A stretch of 64,000 nt of DNA. Source: Euborellia annulipes. Its lineage: Eukaryota; Arthropoda; Insecta; Dermaptera; Anisolabididae. Both the position numbers and the translations under genes were made by a program. Every line of letters starts with the position of its first letter. Within the stretch, counting starts at the first letter, position 1. The stretch lies in assembly GCA_023213315.1 (NCBI GenBank), contig JAKCPI010014145.1, positions 1 to 64,000 on the forward strand, in the 5' to 3' direction. Below are positions 60,592 to 64,000 of this stretch, one piece after another. The notes under the pieces were generated by a model. That model was not told where the DNA came from. It ran no database searches and saw only the letters and a list, made by a program, of their open reading frames with translations.

Positions 60592-60657
60592 AAATAAATT
60601 ATCTCTGCTATGAATAATTGATGGTTTGATTTAATCTTCCGACAAATTCCTTTAGAT

Positions 60658-61006
60658 TGTTAGTAGCTAGCCGTAAGGATGATTAATTATATTATAAGGA
60701 CATCGTCAAAAAATGAATACTTTTGCGTATTATCCGTTTATTTGTAGATATTTCTATTCTAATGGTATAGAATCATCCTCAGTACAATCAACAGATGTTT
60801 TGCAAATCGTTAACTCTTCCCATTTTCATATGAAAATAGCATTCATGGAATGCGCAGCTGTTTTGTCATATTGGTTGGGAAGAGTTAACGATTTGCAAAA
60901 AATCTGTTGAATGTACTGATGATGATTCTATACCATTAGAATAAGAAATAAACGGATAATACGCAAAAATATTCATTTTTTGTCCGATGTCCTTATAATA
61001 TAATTG
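60658..61006. mobile_element. palindromic insert with 14-base target duplication
   Basis: Perfect direct repeats AAATTCCTTTAGAT flank it (60644-60657, 61007-61020). Most of it is an inverted repeat (60685-61005): AATTATATTATAAGGACATC and inverse, TTTGCAAATCGTTAACTCTT and inverse. The central loop is about 65 bases. A 65-codon open frame inside is a by-product of the palindrome. Confidence 0.75.
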
Positions 61007-61193
61007 AAATTCCTTTAGATCCCAGCGAAATACCTGAAAGAAAACAGTGAAATTTTAGAATATTAATATAAAACAGGCGTTTTCCAAGAATATTTATTTT
61101 TAATAATATACGATATATATATTTTTTAAAAATTATAAGTTATTTTTTTTCCCAAGTCTTAGCATATTAGGAAATAAAAGAACTTGTAGTTAC

Positions 61194-61708
61194 CAGGGCT
61201 GTAGCCAAGGAGGGGGGTCCAAACCCCTCCTTACCCCATAGAAACAGAAATCTCGAAAAATTATAGAGAAATAAATAGAAAGGTGGGGTTATCAATAAAA
61301 TTTTATTTTATTTTATTTTTTTTTTTAAAACATTCACACTTTTTTCTCATTCACACTCACATTCACACAGTCTTTTCGGCAACTGAGGCCATTTAAGACT
61401 TTTTACGATAATCAGTATGTTTAATATATCAATTGTGGGGTCCAGGCATTTTTATTTAAGTCATTTGGTATCCAAATGCCTTAAATAAAATTATCGGACT
61501 GCCTGGGGTCCGAACCCGAGACGTTCGGTATAGAAGGTAGGCACGCTACCAACTACTCCAAGCCCCTTGGGCAATAAAATTTTACATAGTTATAGTAATA
61601 ATTATAAAAAATATTTTATAATCTTTAAAATTTATTCATTTAGAAGAGGGGGATTACTTCTGGGATCATCCGACCCCACCACCGAAAAAATTTCTTATTA
61701 CAACCCTG
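61194..61708. mobile_element. hAT-type element carrying a SINE
   Basis: Ends CAGGGCTGTA and TTACAACCCTG are inverted; the flanks GTAGTTAC (61186-61193) and GTAGGTAC (61709-61716) are an 8-base duplication with one change. A minus-strand family C SINE (about 61345-61570) is inserted. Confidence 0.7.
61345..61570 (-). mobile_element. tRNA-derived SINE (family C)
   Basis: Minus strand: GGGGCTTGGAGTAGTTGGTA (A-box-like) and CTCGGGTTCGGACCCC (B-box-like), then TTTATTTAAG, CATTTGGATACCAAATGAC, TGCCTGGACCCCACAATTGA and AAGTCTTAAATGGCC. The best second copy is 63283-63470. Confidence 0.7.
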
Positions 61709-61843
61709 GTAGGTACAATTTCTTTCTTTTTTTTATATAGGTATATATTATTTTAAAAAAATACAATTTTAAAGTAATAATTATTTTATTATGGTTGTTG
61801 TGAGTATATTTTGTACAAGAAAAATTAATATATTTCTAAAATA

Positions 61844-61849
61844 TTTATT
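61844..61849 (-). terminator. poly(A) signal of the minus-strand gene
   Basis: AATAAA on the minus strand, about 30 bases after the TAA stop. A second AATAAA lies at 61790-61785. A hAT-type element ends at 61708, so the 3' UTR may be very short. Confidence 0.4.
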
Positions 61850-61877
61850 ATTTAAATATTTACATCACTAATAAAAT

Positions 61878-61946
61878 TTATTTAAACCAAATCCCTTTGT
61901 CACCCATATCGGCGTTGTAACCTTCCCTGTATTTGTTACCGGGTGT
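61878..61946 (-). CDS. unrecognised gene, last exon
   Basis: On the minus strand, acceptor TATTTTTTACAG after a 426-base intron, phase 0. It codes the C-terminal 22 residues, TPGNKYREGYNADMGDKGIW then FK, and a TAA stop at 61880-61878. The short exon is supported by the exact phase match and a stop followed about 30 bases later by AATAAA (61849-61844). The gene runs toward unc-5, so the two genes converge. The protein start, promoter and identity lie beyond the window. Confidence 0.68.
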   Translation of the reverse strand, partial: TPGNKYREGYNADMGDKGIWFK

Positions 61947-62372
61947 CTGTAAAAAATATTTTTAAGTTTTAAAAAAATTTTAATTTCTTCAATGAAAAAG
62001 ATGATTCAAGAAAATTTACAAATTTTGTGATACCGAGACCCAAATCAAAACTATTTGAACTTTAATGAAAAACCCCCGTTCAGTTGTTAACGCATACTTT
62101 TAACTTTGACATAACATATGAAGAGAAAAATCACTTAATTAAAATTTTTTTTTTGAGTTATAGAGAACGAAAGAAATATTAGAGACATCTAAACTACTTT
62201 GATTCAGATGACCTAAAAACATTTTAATAGCATTAGACAAATTCCAATTTTTTTTTTTTTTGCGTTTACAACTTTACGTACTTCGGTTGCTCGGTAAAGT
62301 TAAAAATAGAAGAAATTTTGAAATATGGGACCATTGGGAATATTTCTTAAAGTGTATATAAAGGTTACTTAC

Positions 62373-62487
62373 GCTCTCTATTACATCTCGTAATTTTTTA
62401 TTACTTTCACCATTGATTATAAATTCAGGGACATCGAATCGAGGAATGACAGTATAACTTTGCAGTTTTGATTGATAGCTAGTAAAC
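62373..62487 (-). CDS. unrecognised gene, penultimate exon
   Basis: On the minus strand, acceptor TTTTTCTTCTAG and donor GTAAGT. It codes 38 residues after the split Met: FTSYQSKLQSYTVIPRFDVP, then EFIINGESNKKLRDVIES. The entry phase (one base) matches the two bases left by the upstream exon, and the exit is phase 0. There is no known domain. A K-K-L-R-D motif recurs from the previous exon (KKLRDWW there, KKLRDVI here), which may hint at an internal repeat. A 1169-base intron separates it from the preceding exon. Confidence 0.72.
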
Positions 62488-62924
62488 CTAGAAGAAAAAA
62501 TTAAATTAATAGTTTTTTAATACAATAGTCATTGTGATTAGTTAGGAGAGAGGATTCTCTGAAGGGGAGGCAAAATTAGAAGGCCCCAGGACAGACGAGA
62601 AATCTTGCATGCATTTTTATAAAAAGTATGATAGTCTTGTATATATATACACCGGGTATAGGAGAGTTGCATTAAAAAACTAAAAAGTTGAGTTGTTAAA
62701 AAAATGAAAAATAAAGATGCAGCCACAGAATTTGCTTTATTAAGTTCATCCCACGTCTTTATGACACAGCATCCACTATGATTATGGAACGAAACGAAAC
62801 GTTAGCCTTGGGCTGATCCTATTTAAGAAAATCAGCTGCATCTTCTGGTTTTTTTTTTTTATCAAACAACAACAACAAACACCGTAAACTATATATACTA
62901 TATATATATATATATTATTTTCGC

Positions 62925-63515
62925 AGACTCACTGAAATATTGTTAAAACTTGGTTAAAAACAAGGTATAGGAGATAAATTGAAAAAAAAGATATAAATTG
63001 TTCCAAACATCAAAAAAAATTTCCCTCGGAGTTTAACCTTTAAGCTTTTAATTTTAGGTGCTTCCTCTCGATCGTTGAATTTTTCCCATTGAAATAACAT
63101 GTAAATCCCGATGATTTTATTTAAGCTATTTGGATACAATTTCATGGAAATAGGACTTTCGAGGCTGACACCGACGAAACGGTTCAAGTAACAAAAAAAC
63201 AATATTGGACATTTTAAAGAGTGTCTAATATACTACAGATCGCAATGAAAAATCATAAAACCGAACTGAGCTATAATAAAAGCCCACGGGGCTTGGAGTA
63301 GTTGGTAGCGTGCCTACCTTCTATACCGAACGTCGCGGGTTCGGACCCCAGGCAGTCCGATGATTTTATTTAAGCCATTTGGATACCAAATGACTTAAAT
63401 AAAAATGCCTGGATCCACAATTGATATATTAAACATACTGAGTATCGTTAAAAGTCTTAAATGGCGGGAATTTTTTTGTTTGATGTTTGGAACAATATTT
63501 CAGTGAGTCTGCAAG
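62925..63515. repeat. spaced inverted repeat with SINE inside, in intron of minus-strand gene
   Basis: GCAGACTCACTGAAATATTGTT near 62930 and TTGTTCCAAACATCAAAAAA near 62999 recur inverted at about 63470-63513. The enclosed DNA includes a short family C fragment (about 63104-63140) and a full plus-strand family C SINE. Confidence 0.6.
63283..63470 (+). mobile_element. tRNA-derived SINE (family C)
   Basis: GGGGCTTGGAGTAGTTGGTA and GTCGCGGGTTCGGACCCC form the tRNA-like head; TTTATTTAAGCCATTTGGAT follows, then TGCCTGGATCCACAATTG and AAAGTCTTAAATGG. It is nearly identical to 61345-61570, implying recent activity of the family. Confidence 0.7.
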
Positions 63516-63656
63516 CAAAAAAAAAATGTTCGTTTAAAAACACCCTAATACATGTATTTTTCAGGAATGTTTCCGTGAATGAGCTTATAAGAAGATAAAA
63601 TTAGATCGAGAAAAAATTTTAAAAATTTCATAATTGAAAAAAGTATTATTACTCAC

Positions 63657-63821
63657 ATCATTCGTTTAAAATAAATATCATCCTCTCTTCCAAACCACCA
63701 ATCGCGTAATTTTTTATCATCTCTACCATAACGATCAAAATCAATTCTCTCAATATCTTCAACAACAGCTTCTACTTCTCCTCCGGTAGTCCAATCATAA
63801 ATTAAGAGTTCAGCATGGGTG
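63657..63821 (-). CDS. unrecognised gene, third-last exon
   Basis: Read on the minus strand, a T-rich acceptor (TATTATTTTAG) precedes this exon and GTGAGT follows it. The first base finishes a codon from an exon beyond the window. 54 whole residues follow: THAELLIYDWTTGGEVEAVV, an acidic/basic middle, and a tryptophan pair in KKLRDWWFGREDD before YFKRM. The last two bases plus G of the next exon give Met. The segment is charged and hydrophilic, with no signal or membrane helix. I do not recognise the family. Codon use, splice borders and phase agreement with the next exon support a real gene. Confidence 0.72.
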
Positions 63822-63859
63822 CTAAAATAATAAATTAAATAAATAAACAAAAAATAAAA

Positions 63860-64000
63860 AAATCTGGTGTGACTGGCGCACAGCACACAACTTTCTCTTA
63901 CCTTCGGTAATCGAAAGTTGTGTTCTGTGCTTGTCACACCAGATTTTTTGTGTCGACATATATTTAGTTTCCGCCAATATATTAGAAATTTAAGATGTCA
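63860..64000 (+). repeat. R1 dispersed repeat, cut by window edge
   Basis: Intact hairpin (63860-63946) and the start of the R1 body (GTGTCGACATATATTTAGTT). It lies just upstream of the third-last exon of the minus-strand gene, about 40 bases from its splice acceptor. Confidence 0.85.

Larger units (their letters stand above)
59777..61062. repeat. nested fold-back element cluster
   Basis: The outer arms pair: TATTCTAAGAATTTCACTGT ... AAGGAATTGTCGGAAGATTA on the left (59777-59880) with the inverse at 60617-60657 continued at 61021-61062. The right arm is split by an insert at 60658-61006. Inside are a second fold-back (60022-60408), a minus-strand family C SINE piece (about 60395-60515) and a hammerhead core (60538-60591). 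Confidence 0.7.
55683..61877. other. intergenic region between convergent genes
   Basis: This region lies between the end of unc-5 and the minus-strand gene. It holds a hAT-type element (56187-56476), a 5S-like SINE fragment, a piggyBac-type element (56699-57279), hammerhead-like motifs at 58611 and 60538, a nested fold-back cluster at 59777-61062 and another hAT-type element at 61194-61708. Stretch 57284-58610 is AT-rich DNA with TA runs and no recognisable feature. Confidence 0.8.

Overview
This is a strongly AT-rich, intron- and transposon-dense piece of a eukaryotic nuclear genome. It is most likely from a protostome invertebrate; an arthropod such as a crustacean is plausible, but that is inference from style and no decisive marker is present. 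No prokaryotic features, rRNA genes or convincing functional tRNA genes were seen.

Gene 1, plus strand, 4606-54849: the 3' thirteen exons of an UNC-5 netrin receptor gene. The exons join in one uninterrupted frame of 832 residues. They encode the second Ig domain, two thrombospondin type 1 repeats, a transmembrane helix, a low-complexity juxtamembrane region, ZU5, UPA and the death domain, ending at a TAG stop. The signal peptide, first Ig domain and promoter lie upstream of the window. The two introns around the first TSP1 exon are very long (14.6 and 26.8 kb); the other ten run from 76 bp to 1.9 kb.

Gene 2, minus strand, 63821-61878: the last three exons of an unrecognised gene that converges on unc-5, giving 115 C-terminal residues with matching splice phases and a stop.

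The rest is mobile DNA. One dispersed family (called R1 here) recurs about ten times in both orientations. Small non-autonomous DNA transposons can be assigned by terminal repeats and target duplications: PIF/Harbinger-type (TTA or TAA), hAT-type (8 bp), piggyBac-type (TTAA) and possibly Tc1/mariner-type (TA). There are several SINE families with tRNA-like or 5S-like parts, some with long target duplications, and many fold-back palindromes. Several elements are nested.

The most notable signal is a set of hammerhead-ribozyme cores (CUGANGA, stem II, GAAA, stem III, a cleavable C and a pairing stem I), mostly in palindromic elements. The clearest are at 7788-7837, 24280-24317, 24662-24699, 44555-44602 and 60538-60591. 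They resemble the ribozymes reported in Penelope-like retroelements. A near-perfect palindrome at 24220-24757 carries one copy per arm, and one of these lies in the sense strand of the large unc-5 intron.
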